Source: Takakia lepidozioides
Lineage: Eukaryota > Streptophyta > Takakiopsida > Takakiales > Takakiaceae
Direction of reading: 5' to 3'
NCBI GenBank assembly: GCA_030704615.1
Contig: CM060733.1
Span: 48,424,001 to 48,484,000 of the forward strand
DNA length: 60,000 bases
In this document: piece after piece, positions 30,162 to 42,496 of the stretch
Layout of the letters: each line of letters opens with the position of its first letter
How positions within the stretch are numbered: position 1 is the stretch's first letter
Notes under the pieces: model-generated
Told to the model about the DNA's origin: nothing
Database searches by the model: none
Seen by the model: only the letters and a program-made list of their open reading frames with translations
Position numbers and translations under genes: made by a program

Positions 30162-33100
30162 TTATTCTGAATCTGAAACATATTTGTCACCCTCTGAATC
30201 ACTTTGCTCAACTGGAATAGTGGTTGGTTGCACAAACGCCACTTGAATGGTACCCCACATAGCCAGGTCTTCTTTATTTAGAGCCGTGGCACCATCTAAT
30301 GACCTAGGTATTGGCTGATCTGATAAGGTGGACGGTGCCTGAAGGCCATCGAAATCTGCATTTTCACCAATGTCACATTGATCTATGTCCGCCACAATCC
30401 TTTTTGCTCTTGGATCCTTCCGAAGGACTACCTTCCACTCCGAACTTGGGGACTCATCCGAAAAGAACCCCTGTTCAACTTGAGATGGAAAGATGAACGG
30501 CTGATCATTGGCGGGTAACATCCTCCCAAAATTTGCAATTAGAAAACCATACGAATCCCGCCTCATTGTAGCATTTTGTCCAACGAGGTTGGCCCTCACC
30601 CAGGCACAACGAAATACAATGGGGTGCACTCGTCCATAATCCAATTTGAAGATCTCTTTGATGACCCCAACGTACTCTAATGGTGACATGACTGGATTTT
30701 TATCACGCACACTATTTCTGTTTCTGTTGCTGGAAGACGGATGCAACTCCGGAATCAAAAGAGACAAGAAGACGACTCTCAGTGTCATCCACTCGATAAT
30801 GATTTCCATACGCCTTCATGCCACGAAATGAAGCTGATCTCAATGAGGGGGGAGTAGACAAATGAATTACATCCGTATCCTCAACACCATGCTCAGAGAC
30901 ATGGGCCTGGACTGCATGGTGTATCCATACCGGTAGGGGTGGAAACTCCAACAAATGGGGAGGGTATGGCACCGGAAGGCGGCGGTGACGTCGATAATTG
31001 GCACGCCACTCACGAGCACATGCCTCTCTGTTTGCAGTGAACTGTGCCTTCTCTGTTGCATACTTTCTGTCACAAAATGACAACAAGAATGACACATGTT
31101 AGCAATGAAGTGTTGCATTACTTTGCAAAAAATACCTAGCATGAATGATACTTTGAAAACCACTGGATGAGTGAGCAGAATGACTTGTAAATGAACATGC
31201 TCTTCCAAAAAGTCACTCACTTAGACATTCAGTTACTACAGAAGTGGTTATCATCACGATGAACCACTGACATTTATAACTTTGTGGGTGGTTCTATTAC
31301 ACTGGTGACAGTCACAATTGCATTTGAACTTGATATATATGAATAAGGTGCAATGAAAAGAAGAACTCACTATACCCAAGGAACCATCACATTGGTATTG
31401 TTCAACACATACAAATGTGCTGCATCTCTTTCAGCTCCACTCATGTCTCGTTTTTTGCCGACACCTTCCAAGACCTCGTTCTCAACCCCTTCCTCCGCAT
31501 TTGCATCCCAAATCCGTCGTTGAGTTGCATATACTCACTCATGAACCCCATGGCCTCATCAAGAACATACCCTGCAGCCATACTCCCTTCTGGCTTTGCG
31601 TAATTTCTAACGTATCCCTTGAGATCTTTCATGTAACGCTCCATGGGATACATCCACCGTGATAACACCGGACCACATGTATCTAGTTCATCTACGAGAT
31701 GAACTAGCAAATGGGTCATGACATCAAAGAAAGAAGGGGGAACTCTTTCTCTAAGAGACATAAGGTTATAGCAACATCCTCATGCAATGAATCTATTTCA
31801 TTAGGGTCCCATACTTTGGCACAAATCCAGCGGAAAATACGACTCACACGCATAATGACCCCACGTGGGCCCCCCGCCATGCAATGGTGAATACACACAG
31901 GTAAAATCTGTTGCATTAAAACGTGATAATCATGGGACTTCATACTCGTCAAATGTTTCCTAGACGGGTGTATGTGTTTCTGAAATGCACCTGCAAATCC
32001 CGAAGGAGTTTTGATAGCCCCCAAAGTATCAAGAAATATCGCGATTTCAGCGGGAGTGAGAACATACGGTGCTGCTGGTTTCATGATACGTGAAGGGTTT
32101 TGTGGATCAGGCCAAAGCCACAAGTGACGTCTGATGCCGATTACCTCCATGTCGTTCATCACCTTCACCGTGTCCTTCCGTCCGAAAATCGTCTTCAACA
32201 AGTTTTCACAAAAATTCTTTTCGCAATGCATGGGATCCAGTAAGTAGCGTTGCAACAGATCCTGCAATTGGTGACACCATTTCAGGAACATTCCGACAGA
32301 TTGCAGTCGTATACAAATCAGATTCCTTTATGAGCACTATATACTTCCATGTCTAAAGTTGTTGTGATGCATGACAGTCCCTCCTCAGTGGTTCAAACAA
32401 CTCCTTTAGTGCATTATTAGCCTCTCAAGTGATGTCAACAACTTCCTGAGCATCATGGATACTACCTTTTACCACTCCACGAGTTATTGATGTGAAGTCC
32501 AAATTACATGCAGTACTGCTACTTTACCACTCGGGAAGTAAGAAGTAACCACTACAGGGGCACTACCTTTTCCATTTACAAAGAACATTGAACTCAAACA
32601 AGTACAAGTGCAGGGGGTACCTTCCAGTATGGTAAATCCCCTAGGCAGCTGCGCCTTTTAATACCATGAACCTTGGCTGGATGAACTTCAGCATCAAGAA
32701 AAGCACGGGGGTCAAGGTCATAACCTTCAGCCTCAACACCAGCGGCCTCTTGTTCAACCGGTGTGAACGGATGTGACTTCGTACGCATCTCCACCTGTCC
32801 ATTGAAGTGTATGCGGTTCTTGCGGTATGGATGGGCCTGACGGAGGAGCCTGCGGTGACCTTGGTAGATAGTTTTGCCCAAAACTTTTGAGTGTCTTGCA
32901 TCTACATGAGGACCGCATACTGGACACCCTTTGTAGCCTTTTGTGACACATCCTGCAAGTAGGCCATAAGCAAGAAAATCGTGGATGCTCCACAGTAGTA
33001 TGGCGCGTAGTATGAAGGTTCTCTCACCAACAGGTTTGCATATGTCATATGCCCGAACCCCTCTCCACAAAACAAATAACTCCTTCATCAGTGGTGCTAA

Positions 33101-34330
33101 GTACACATCTATGTGCTCACTTGTAATTGACTGCTTTCCTGGAATCAAGAGAGTAAGCATGACAAAGAACTTCTTTGTAGTGAGCCAGGGAGGTAGGTTG
33201 TATACTAGCGTCAACACTGGCCATGTTGACCAGCAATTGTTCTTATCACCAAACGGGTTGACCCCATCGAAGGAAAAACCAAGCCTTACATTGCAAGGCT
33301 GTGCTGCAAAGTCGGGCCAAGTAGCATCAATGTGTTTCCAAGCCTTTGAATCAGCTGCATGGCGCACAAGGCCATCGTTGCTTGCATTCCGATTGTGCCA
33401 TGTTATTAATTCTGCAATAGAAGAACATCTATACATACGCAAAAGGCGTGGTATCAATGGAAAATGGCGAAGCACCTTAACAGGTACCTTGGATCTCCCC
33501 ACATTTTTGAATCGAGCGCTTTGACACTTGGGGCAACTCTCTGAAGTTTTCAAGTCCCCCCTAAACAACACACACCCCTTTGGGCAAGCATCGATCTTCT
33601 CATAAGCAAACCCAAGCTTGCTCACCATGGTCTTTGCATGGTAAAAAAAATGTGGGTAGTACGTTTGGTTGTGGCAACAAGGTTTTCTGCAGCAAAGATA
33701 ACATTTCATCCGCAAAGCCATTTGTAACCCCATGTGTTGCGCATAGATTCATTATAAGCATGGTGGATGCAAGCTTAGAGGATTTACAGCCTTCATACAA
33801 AGGTAGACATGCCTCTTCCAATGAGATGGGATCATCAGTGTGAGAGTCCCCACCCGCAATCGGGTCATGGGCTAAGGAAGGGATGTTCGTGTCACCAGGA
33901 ACATCTAGGTCATCTAATTTCACTTCTGCCCCATCTCCAGTTTCAGGTGTGTCTATGATCTGAAAGGTCTCTTGGATCATGCGCTGTACCTCAACATTTC
34001 TATCCAATTCTCCCTATGTCCGATGATTTGCTAAAGCTACGTCGTCACCAACCACCACGGCCGTGTCTTCCCATTCATCGTCAGAAGCATGCCTCCTTGC
34101 TCCTCTCCAGGATCTGAACGCATGGGATCTATGATTGGCCATTAGATATTTTCTCACTCTCTCTATAGAGACCGGTCATCCACCCTTACAGTGATTGCAA
34201 GGGCATCTTAACTTGTTGAGACCATACTCTCGACACCGCGCAACTTCATGCTGAAAAAGAGCATCGTCGCGCTGTTGCAATCTCAGCACGACAGCTGCTC
34301 TGTCAGGCTCCATGATGCTAAGGAATTCCT
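30162..34330 (-). pseudogene. TNP2-type CACTA transposase gene, spliced and degraded
   Basis: From the N-terminus the gene has four parts. (1) A transposase-associated domain at about 34150-34330 (REYGLNKLRCPCNHCKGG). (2) Transposase_21 at 31716-33733, with CPKCQSARFKNVG, LGFSFDGVNPFGDKNNCWS, YNLPPWLTTKKFFVMLTLLI, IDVYLAPLMKELFVLW, CPVCGPHVD and LDPMHCEKN. (3) DUF4218 at 31441-31761 (VPPSFFDVMTHLLVHLVDEL, RWMYPMERYMKDLKGYVRN). (4) DUF4216 at about 30420-30830 (GMKAYGNHYRVDDTE, IFKLDYGRVHPIVFRCAWV). The parts fall in different frames, partly explained by introns and partly by a stop near 34190 and a frameshift near 33650. TNP2/TNPD proteins cut and join CACTA ends. Confidence 0.85.
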
Positions 34331-34807
34331 TTCCCGGTATGAGGGGAGAATCAAGATTAATATACCAAGTCCCTAAAAAACAAGAATTTCAACAATCTAC
34401 TGTACATCTCTACTCATAGAGTTGTAAGGTACCACTTTCTGAGTGGTTGTTTCACACCTCATATTTCAACTTTAGAACTACAAAAAGAGTGAGTATGACT
34501 CTGACAGTGCAGAAAATGGAAAAAGTTGCCTCTTGTCATCTACAAACCACCTTCTTAGTAATATTCAGAGTGGATTGAATCACTACGTGGTGACCTAGCA
34601 GACCCTACTTCTAGGTACAAGCTATAGTGCTTTAAGATAGGATGTCTTGAAGGTTGTGAGCAGTAGCCCAGCCCATCATATGCATTTGTAGTTAGCACGA
34701 AGCCGTTAGCCCGTCTGTTGTCATGTGCTTATATCTACAGCCTCCTCCATCTGCTCAATCTGAATGTGCACTTGTAGGGTTTAGTTAGGCTCAGTCTCTT
34801 TTCAATT
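34331..34807. other. intergenic region between divergent CACTA genes
   Basis: No coding signal. It probably holds the two promoters, since transposase runs left and the accessory ORF runs right. Confidence 0.45.
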
Positions 34808-35800
34808 TTGCTGAAGGAGAGTGCAAGTTCTATGGCAAAGAGTGAACGCAGCCCAAAACATTTGAACGACGATGGCACTGGAGGCGATTTGGCAAGAGCA
34901 CCTGGTTCAGCAGAGAGCGAAAGTGGAGGAGAAGAGGAGTCACTTACCCCAGGAGAATGCAAAGGGATGGTGGAATATGAACGGTATCGTGCTATCAGGG
35001 TAGCCGAAAACAAAGCTTGGTTGTTGGATTGGAGCTCCAAGGGCACTGCACCGTAAGTCGAAGCTGTCTCCCTGCTCGAATACTGTTCCTGCGATGATTC
35101 CTTCTCTCCTTCATTGCATTGTTCCCTCCTTCCCTGCACTTACAATGCGATCGCAGCACCTGAGCCGAGAGATGGCCTCCCCTGCGTTGCTTCCACGCCA
35201 GACTTACGTCTGTTTCATGAAAGGTAGTTGAGGTCCCAAGAGCCGGATGTAGTGGTTATGGACACTAGTGTAGTGGTTAATATGTACCCTAATTTGTTTT
35301 TAAAAAAAAAAAAACGACGTGTCCACATCCCATCTCCGCCATTGGATGGACGTGGACTGTCGGATGTTGCGCGACACTTGGACAACCTCATGTCTCTCAC
35401 GCGAGCGTACTAAGTGTGTGTGCTTTGCTTTTTGAGCTTCCTGGGCTTGTGAGGGCGTTTTGTTGTGAGTGACCTGGGCGATTGTGGGAGAGTAGAGAGA
35501 AAGAGAGACCCCCGCGTACTGCCCGCTATGTGTGGAACGGCCCAGTGCGAAGGAGTACTCGTTTGAGGGAGAGGAGTCATGTTCACATGGGGGTGGCGGA
35601 GAAGGAGTCCAACGACTTGGAGACCAACCTGGGGGAGGATAGTGGAGTGACTCCCAGTGCTGACTACTCAGCAGAGAGCGAGAGCACGGACGAGGAGGAA
35701 GACCAGAGTGCTGAGAAGATCGTCGTTCGCATGACTCCTTCCAAGCGGCCCTTAAGGACATCCACCCCAACCAAGGAAGGTAACAAGCTGGCGGTGGGAT
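34808..35800 (+). CDS. CACTA accessory ORF, possibly two exons
   Basis: The first part ends around 35050 at a GT donor (CACC then GTAAGT) and encodes an acidic Ser/Glu-rich segment with a motif EYERYRAIRVAENKAWLLDW. The second (35482-35800) encodes RTARYVWNGPVRRSTRLRER and an acidic ESESTDEEEDQ stretch. A YERxRxxRxxENxxxL motif followed by RRSTRLR is familiar from uncharacterised plant proteins. The link between the parts is inferred. It might be the element's second (TNPA-like) gene or a captured host gene fragment. About 430 bp between the parts have no coding signal. Confidence 0.4.
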
Positions 35801-35859
35801 CCCTAAGACCCCTTCTGTCTCTGTCTCTATCTCTCTCCCTCTCTCACCCTTAGTTCACA

Positions 35860-37195
35860 TAGCTGTGTCACAATTAACGGACAGAAGTCCAACTTCTTTG
35901 ACATAGACCAAGGTGTAGCTCAAGGATGTACTCTCTCCCCTCTGCTCTTCAATGTTTTCATCAATCAACTCCTCGAGGATGTGGAAAGTGAGGGATTTAG
36001 GGTTAAGGGTGGGTGATACCACCATACCAGCCCTTATGTTTACGGATGACTTCGCAGGCATAGGAGAGACTCCAACCAATCTCCAGGAGTTGATTGATTG
36101 CGCGAAGAGATACTTTGATCTTTGGGGGCTAGAGGCTAATGTCAGCAAATGTGCAGTGCTAGCATTCAACGACAGAGGAGAGGGAGAAAGTGATCTTAAG
36201 TGGCAGTGGGATACCCAAGAGATCCCGGTCCACCCTAAACCCTACACTTACCTGGGCGTTCAGTTTTCCTCCAGTTGTAATTGGGATGCACATATCCGGA
36301 AAGTTGTTCAAACTGGCAAAGGCAAAGGTCTGGGGCTCACTAAATTTTTCCACTGCATAGGGGTCAACTCTGAGGTTTAGAAAACCATGCTTTGTCGCGT
36401 TATTAGACCTGCATGGAAGTACGAATATGCTATATGGGTTGATAACTCCAACCAGGCTAAGTCTGTAGAATCCATTCAAGTGGGGGTGCTTAAGGAGTAT
36501 ATGTCAGCATGCTCCAAAACAGCCAATGTGGCTGTTCGGGGTGAATTTGGCATTCCGTCCTTAAGCTCCCGACGACATGAATTCAAGGTCAGATGGTGGG
36601 GTCAGCTGCAACATATGCCCAAGACCCGATATCCTAAGTTAATCGACTCTATATCTTGGAAACAGGACCGCCCTGTCAAACAGGCTAAGTCCTGGTAGAA
36701 GAGAGTAGAAGAGATTCTCAAGGACCTGGACCTGGATCCCCAAGTCTTGACCCTACTGGATAAATCTGACTTAGAGGCTGTAGTGTCCAAAGCCATGTCT
36801 GTTGCCATTGTCTGTGAAAATGAAGTTAGGCAGAAAACTTCCCTGAACTTGTTTCCAGTCAGTGACATGGGGGACGACATCTTGGATGACCTCAAGGGTC
36901 TACCCACTCTCGGCACTAGACTGAAATTTAAACTCAGTGCAGGAAGCCTACCTTTGAACAGCTAACAGAAGTAGAGAGGAAAGAGAGAGTGCAATTGTCC
37001 ATTGTGTGGGCAATCTGAAGACAATATTCATTTTTTGATACACTGTCCGGGGTTCTCTCACCAAAGAGACGCTCTCTTCAATTCTATCAAGGGAATTGTG
37101 CCTGTACCCCTGTTTACCAACTTTGAAAGTCTCGAGTCTGAGCCAAAAGCCCAGGCCCTCCTGAGGCCTAGTTTTTGGGCAAATCACACTCAATA
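35860..37195 (+). pseudogene. LINE-like reverse transcriptase fragment inside CACTA
   Basis: It contains GVAQGCTLSPLLFNVFINQL (RT motif), then after a frameshift VGDTTIPALMFTDDFAGIG (FTDD in place of YADD) and LWGLEANVSKCAVLAFN. It continues with TYLGVQFSSSCNWDAHIRKV and finishes with a zinc-type CPLCGQSEDNIHFLIHCPGF. This is the C-terminal half of a non-LTR retrotransposon polymerase followed by its terminal cysteine motif. The N-terminal fingers and endonuclease are absent. Several stops break it. It either inserted as a truncated LINE or was carried along by the transposon. Confidence 0.8.
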
Positions 37196-38380
37196 GATTG
37201 ATGCTTGTGTGAAGGGATTTCTAGAGGATATCTGGAAAACCCGGATTAATTCTTTATATGAAGGTAAGTCTTACTACCAACGTCAGCCCCTGACACAGGT
37301 AGGTTCTGTTCCTTTTGTTCCCGCTCAAATTGGGCGCGGGGTCAATGGCCACAAGGCTACGGCAAACAACGTCTTATGAGTACAATCTCACCCTTAGTTC
37401 CTCTCAGATTGTGGAAACAATTGAGCATTTTCATGATGTGTAGGGTTTAGGGTAGGGTTTTGTGTAAAGCAGAGGTAGAGGCAGAACCGAGCAAGGTTTA
37501 GGGTAAATCTAAGTGAGTAAGAGGCTGGGGTGTATGGCGGAGGAATGATCTTTGGAGTGATGAACTGATGGAGAAGGGAGTGTGTGGGGCTGGACTGAGA
37601 GTGAGGGAGAGGCTGGAGAATGGCTCATGAAATGTATATGCTTACAATGACTGAGATGGTGATTGGTTTATATAACCAAGCCTATTACTACTATGATTGG
37701 CTTGTGAACTTAAGGCATGAGTGGTTGATTGTTTCATTTCGAACCTGATATGCTTTGAGCCTGGTTCCGAAGATTTATCTCCAGACCTGCAATCAGCTTT
37801 TGTGATGAGTTTACAATCTACATATATGGTGATAAATGTTATATATCAAACCTTGGTTCTTTCCTAAATGTGAATGACCTGGAAACTTTGTTAGAAAGAT
37901 GAATGGCTTACGAGTTGGACTATGTATGGCTTGACTGCTGGATTAAATTTCAAAGGGTTAGAACATGTGTTAGGGTCTTAATACTGAATGGATGTGGGAC
38001 ATTGCTAGGGCGCCAGAGCATGACATTCCATGCATTCACGCCATTGGATGCCAAACTTTTCTTGGCACGTTGGGCCAAGGTTTGTATGCGTTCACGAACT
38101 GCCGACCTTGCTCGTTGCCCGGTTGGCCTTATTTTCCATCATTGCTAACTTTGTGGGGTGGAGGGGCTTGTGTTAGGCTGCATCAAAGTGCGCAAAGGAA
38201 GGGGGGACTGAGGCTGTGGCGAATGCTACTGGTCCACCTACGACATGGGTGCAACAAGGCCCAAATGGCCCATGGGTGCAATCCAGAGGTGGGCAAACGT
38301 GGCTACAGCAAGGAGCACCTACCTAGCAGCAGCCCATGGCCCCTCCACAGACGACGAACACGTGGTCATGGATTCCACGT
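37196..38380. other. CACTA right interior, no gene
   Basis: Non-coding. Several TTTAGGG/TAGGGTT motifs cluster at 37440-37510. They are telomere-like in sequence but too few and irregular to be a telomeric array. Confidence 0.5.
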
Positions 38381-38543
38381 GAACCACTGTCCTTAACCAC
38401 CGGTGCCACGTAATGTCTTTTACCACTCACTTGTCCTAATGCACTGGTTCTTCATCACTCTGGGCCATAGTGGTTTAGTGTCTTTTACCACTCAAAGTGA
38501 GTGGTTAACAGAGTGGTTATTCCGCGTTTTTCTTCTAGTGCCA

Positions 38544-38748
38544 GTATCTAGTACTCCAGTCCAGTTTCCAGCATTTCAGTATTCAAGTCGTGTTCCAATA
38601 TCTTGTACTCTTGTTCACTGTTATAAAGATCGTCTTGATTCCTATTTACTCATCGTGCATTCGGCCACGCCGACCTTGACTTCTTGTCTAGCCTTGTACC
38701 TCTAGTCTTATCTCTTGTTTGTGTTCAGTCATGTTCTCGTCCTTGACA
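38544..38748 (+). repeat. 3' LTR of Gypsy-3, right part
   Basis: Matches 24756-24960 and ends TCGTCCTTGACA. Confidence 0.9.
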
Positions 38749-39044
38749 ACAACCCCCACATCGGTGGCTAACCGCCTCACCAAAGAAGCACCACCTGAAA
38801 AAAAAGAAAATGCCTATGAGTGTCGGACAAAAAGAAAAAAAATCAAAATGAAAACAATTTAAAAGAAGAAAAAGAAGCGTGCATGTAACCTCAATCTCGC
38901 TGCTTTGTACACCTCAAGGATTGCCCACGGCTTGGCTTGCGGGAGACTAATTTTTCCTCCACCCCCGCCCAAGAGGGGCCCAAGAGTGATTCTCGCACAC
39001 TTGCAGGCACTGGATTCCAAGCATCCTTGAGCTTTTAAACTCCT
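38749..39044. other. no recognisable gene
   Basis: A-rich stretches (AAAGAAAAAAAATC near 38830) and nothing else of note. Confidence 0.5.
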
Positions 39045-39385
39045 TCATCCAGCACCTTCTTCGCTGAACCCAGAGCCTCCAATGCCCGTTTTTCTCTCAG
39101 CCTCCACCCTTCTTCTCTCGGCCTCGGCCTCTTCCTTCTTTATCTCATCTTCCTCCTTTTTTCTTTTGGCCGCCTCTTTGTTCTCTTTCTCTTCCTTTGC
39201 CCTCTTTCTCTCGGCCTCCTCCTTCTTACCTCTCTTGGCCTCCTTGTCCTTCTTGGATCGAAAACTACATCTTCCTCTTTTTTCCTGTGAGGGTGTCTTT
39301 CTTTTCTCTCTCCCTCTCTTCTTTCTCCATCTCTTTCTTTCTCTCTTCTTTCTCTTTCTCAAGTTTCTCCTTCTCTAGGAGCTCT
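39045..39385 (-). repeat. pyrimidine-rich tract coding a Lys/Glu/Arg-rich frame on the minus strand
   Basis: Plus strand is almost wholly C and T. The minus strand stays open for about 105 codons of K, R and E (KEEEAERKRAKEEKENKEA-like). This is low-complexity and most likely a simple repeat, although charged coiled-coil proteins look like this too. Confidence 0.5.
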
Positions 39386-42300
39386 CTCCTTGCCTTAGTT
39401 GCCTTTGTTAGGGACAGGGCTACCGTGCAAGCTGCATCCCGACCGAAGAGTACGACCCTCCATCAAATGTGTCACCGGCAGAGGCTGAGGGGAAGGAGGA
39501 GGAGTGGAAGGTGCACCATGAGAAGGGTGTGGGGACCTATAAGGTGGTTGCCTACCCTTTGAGCCACCTACCATTTGCGCTCCCACCAGTGATGTGAACT
39601 TTGACGTCGCGGCCCGTGTCACTCTAGTATTTGGAACCAAGAAGGGATTGGAGGGCCTCCCCTTCCATGCACCTGTGTGGTCTTGTGCAACAGTCGTGGA
39701 CTTTGGATCCACTTTCTCGGCCCATGTTACCCCAAAAAAACTATGAAAATACGACAACTTGAACCGCCGGTGACATAGGATGAACCTAGAACACACACAC
39801 ACACACACACACACATATTATATATATATATATATATATATATTAGTTTGGTTATTTTTCAAACCGTTCGGGAGCAATGGGCCTATCTCATTTTGTATTC
39901 TAAAAAATACTTAAAGAAAAAATGCCCAACCATAAAGAGAGAGATCAGAAGACTCCGGCCGAAGCGGCGTAACAAAGAGCCACTTCGCCTTGCGGCTACT
40001 TCTTTTTCGGGGGTGGGCCCTATAAAAGTATTGGCCCAACCATAAAGTTTTATTTATATTATGGGTATATATGTAGATTATGAGTTTGAATTTTATAGCC
40101 TCATTAAAAAGAAACTATAATTTTTGGGCTACCAAGTTTTAGTGGTGAACTCCACAATTAGTAATGAACCCAAGTATCAGCTCAGCATGGGCACTTATTC
40201 ACGCTTACTTACATCACACCCTCACAAACAAATCACACAATGGGCCCCCCTTCAAAACATGGGGGGCCATTGCTAACATCAGGCACCGACTGACCGACAG
40301 AGAGGTAGCTCGCACATACTATCCACCTTTGTTGGGTGAGCAACACGGCTGCGTGCCCTGCAAGAAAATATGGTCCACCGAAAGGTAGGGATATGATTTT
40401 CTTCACTCGGCCGGGTTGATTGATTGCGATGCACCTCTAAAATACTCTAATATATTCTGCCCATGTGGAACCTATTTAAAATTGCGTGCGACTCATTGCC
40501 AATGGGACTTAGGGTTCAAATGGGGCTACAACATTGTCCCGCGGTAAAAGGGTGGCACACTGCCATGTAGCAAGAACCTTTGGAAAAAGAGCCAGTAAAC
40601 GAAAATATCAAGACAAGCTGCAGACGCACTAATGTTTCATGGATACCACCGAGGGATCGACTTGTGGCGCTTTGTGGCTTGTGAGTCACTCCTCGTCTCT
40701 CTCGATTTCTTAGTTCGTTCAAAGATTATGTTGATGACTCAGTGAAGGTGTGGCCTGCAGGGGTTGAGGAGGGCTAGCTAGCGGTCCCTTGATCAGTGGA
40801 GGCTACCAGCGATGCAGTTTTGGGGGTGGAGGTTATCAGTGATGCAAAAGTTTTGGGTAGGGAACTTGTGTAGGGAGCTGCGGCGATTCTCGTCCATGGA
40901 TCAACAGGTTGTTTGCACCCTGGAAGGAAGGATGGAGTTACGCCAGGACTGCCAGCTACTAGAGCGCAAAGGAAGTCCAAGGACCGGCGGAAGGACCTAC
41001 TTGGGGACAATTTCTTGAGGAAGGCAAGGGAGGAATAAATCTGTACCTAAGAGTCGCAGAGTATTATATGGTTATACACCACATGTCCCATAGATTTGAC
41101 CAGGTCCTCGAAGATGTCTTTCCCGGAGCATGCTTTTGATTACCGCTGAGAGCTTATAACTAGCAGAACATTGGCGCAGTGGAGAGTGTGATTCTATTTA
41201 GGTCATGTCGTGCAATATAGTGAATGATGTTCTCGTTCATTGGAGGATCAAACTCCATGCAGAGATGCTGTCACTAGTCACAATGAGCACAAAATCCAAA
41301 ATCTAGTCCCGGTACTTAAAAGTCCACTGAGGAGGTAAGTCCCATCCCAGGGTATGCGTGAAAATCCAACCTATTAACTGAGCAGAGTCATATTCTGGGC
41401 AGGTATGTCCATGCAGGTATTCAAAATGTAGTTGCACTGAAATCTCTAGAATGTTTGGTCACCGGTGCCCAAAGTCTTTCTTGGCTGCTTTCTTGGTAAT
41501 AGAGTATTGCTAAAGATGCTTGGTCAAGACTGGAAAAACAGAGATTAATCAACTGAAGTCCTGTGCTCGTCCTGTGACCACTGTTCTTCAGGGCGCAGAT
41601 TGTAATTGGAGCTTGGCAAATCAGTGGTGGCCATGGGCTGTAAGTTTCTCGCCCCAGCAGGCCCGAGGCCAGACTCCACGTGAGATTCACTACAGAAAAC
41701 ACAGAGGCAGAAGTTAGTAAGCCCAAACGAGACCAAAAGAGGGAAAAAAATCTTTGGAGTACCAAGAAGGCTTCAGACTCTTCGTTGTGTTAGCTTTCTT
41801 CATCTAGCCTCTCAGCTAAAAGTTAAATGCCGCCCCTTGTTTGGATCTAGATAATGCTATTGCATGCAGGAACAATGCGTCCAATGTTATCACATCATGC
41901 AAGCCTCAGTTTGGCCTATCTAGTCTGAGTTTACAAGTGCTTTAATTTGCAGCACTAAATAGGCTGTCCGGCATGCACAGTACTCTCAAAAGGACTGTAT
42001 CTTAATAGTTTGCATTTCCAATTGATTAATCTCCCAAAACTTCTCTCGCTCATGTTTCAAGGAATCTGAATTCCCTGCAAAATGCCTGAGCCATTGAGCT
42101 GAACAAAGGGAAAATGGGTCCCCAACGAACCGACGCCTGGAACAGTCAGGACTTTACCTAAATTTATGTAAGTAAAACAAAGAGTTATATGGCCCCCAAA
42201 TTGCTATCAGCCAGCCTCTTTGGCTGCCACTATTCTGTAGTGGGATATGGCCTGATCCATTGACACTTGCAGATATGCAGGGATAACTAATCAAAAGTTT

Positions 42301-42496
42301 CTGGACTGGTTTTGAAATCTGTATTATGAGATCAGGTGTTCAACCTTGCCATGACACCAGCAAAATATTAACGGTCACTGATTGCCATGTTTCCACATCC
42401 TCCACATACACGAGATTTGAGATACTTAAGTTCTGCAGTCTGATGATAGCCCTTTAATTAATAACTAGGTGTGGGACAGAAAGTAACTCATTTGTT
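39386..42496. other. long stretch without recognisable gene
   Basis: A (CA)n(TA)n microsatellite lies at 39790-39844. Short open frames elsewhere (39395-39814, 41421-41765) show no family similarity. The last few hundred bases should include the KNOX 3' UTR and polyadenylation region. Confidence 0.5.
39790..39844. repeat. (CA)n(TA)n microsatellite
   Basis: Compound dinucleotide repeat, ACAC followed by TATA. Confidence 0.95.

Larger units (their letters stand above)
29481..38540. mobile_element. CACTA (En/Spm-like) transposon, 9060 bp
   Basis: The terminal inverted repeats are CACTAGAAGAAAAACGCGGA at 29481 and its exact complement ending CTTCTAGTG at 38540. The repeat continues through ATAACCACT. 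A perfect 3-bp target duplication CCA lies on both sides (29478-29480 and 38541-38543) within the Gypsy-3 3' LTR. AACCACT/AGTGGTT motifs recur densely in both subterminal regions (29500-30120 and 38380-38530), as expected for transposase-binding sites. It carries a TNP2-type transposase gene on the minus strand, a divergent ORF and a LINE-like reverse transcriptase fragment on the plus strand. Confidence 0.95.
24383..38748 (+). mobile_element. Ty3/gypsy chromovirus with internal inversion (Gypsy-3)
   Basis: The 5' LTR (24383-24960) lacks its first 78 bp or so. The 3' LTR starts at 29066 and is split by a CACTA transposon, ending at 38748. Inside, the gag start and integrase end are on the plus strand. 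The middle (about 25334-27727), with gag, protease, reverse transcriptase and the integrase start, is inverted. Reverse transcriptase and RNase H have lost their central parts. A chromodomain remnant follows integrase. Confidence 0.9.

Noticed and set aside
32985-33524. Plus-strand gene in the CACTA element
   Set aside because: Antisense shadow of the Transposase_21 coding region.
37438-37510. Interstitial telomere repeat
   Set aside because: TTTAGGG-like motifs occur only a few times and irregularly. This is not an array.
39045-39385. Gene for a charged coiled-coil protein on the minus strand
   Set aside because: The plus strand is a near-pure pyrimidine tract, so the open frame is a by-product of low complexity. 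No start or domain supports it.
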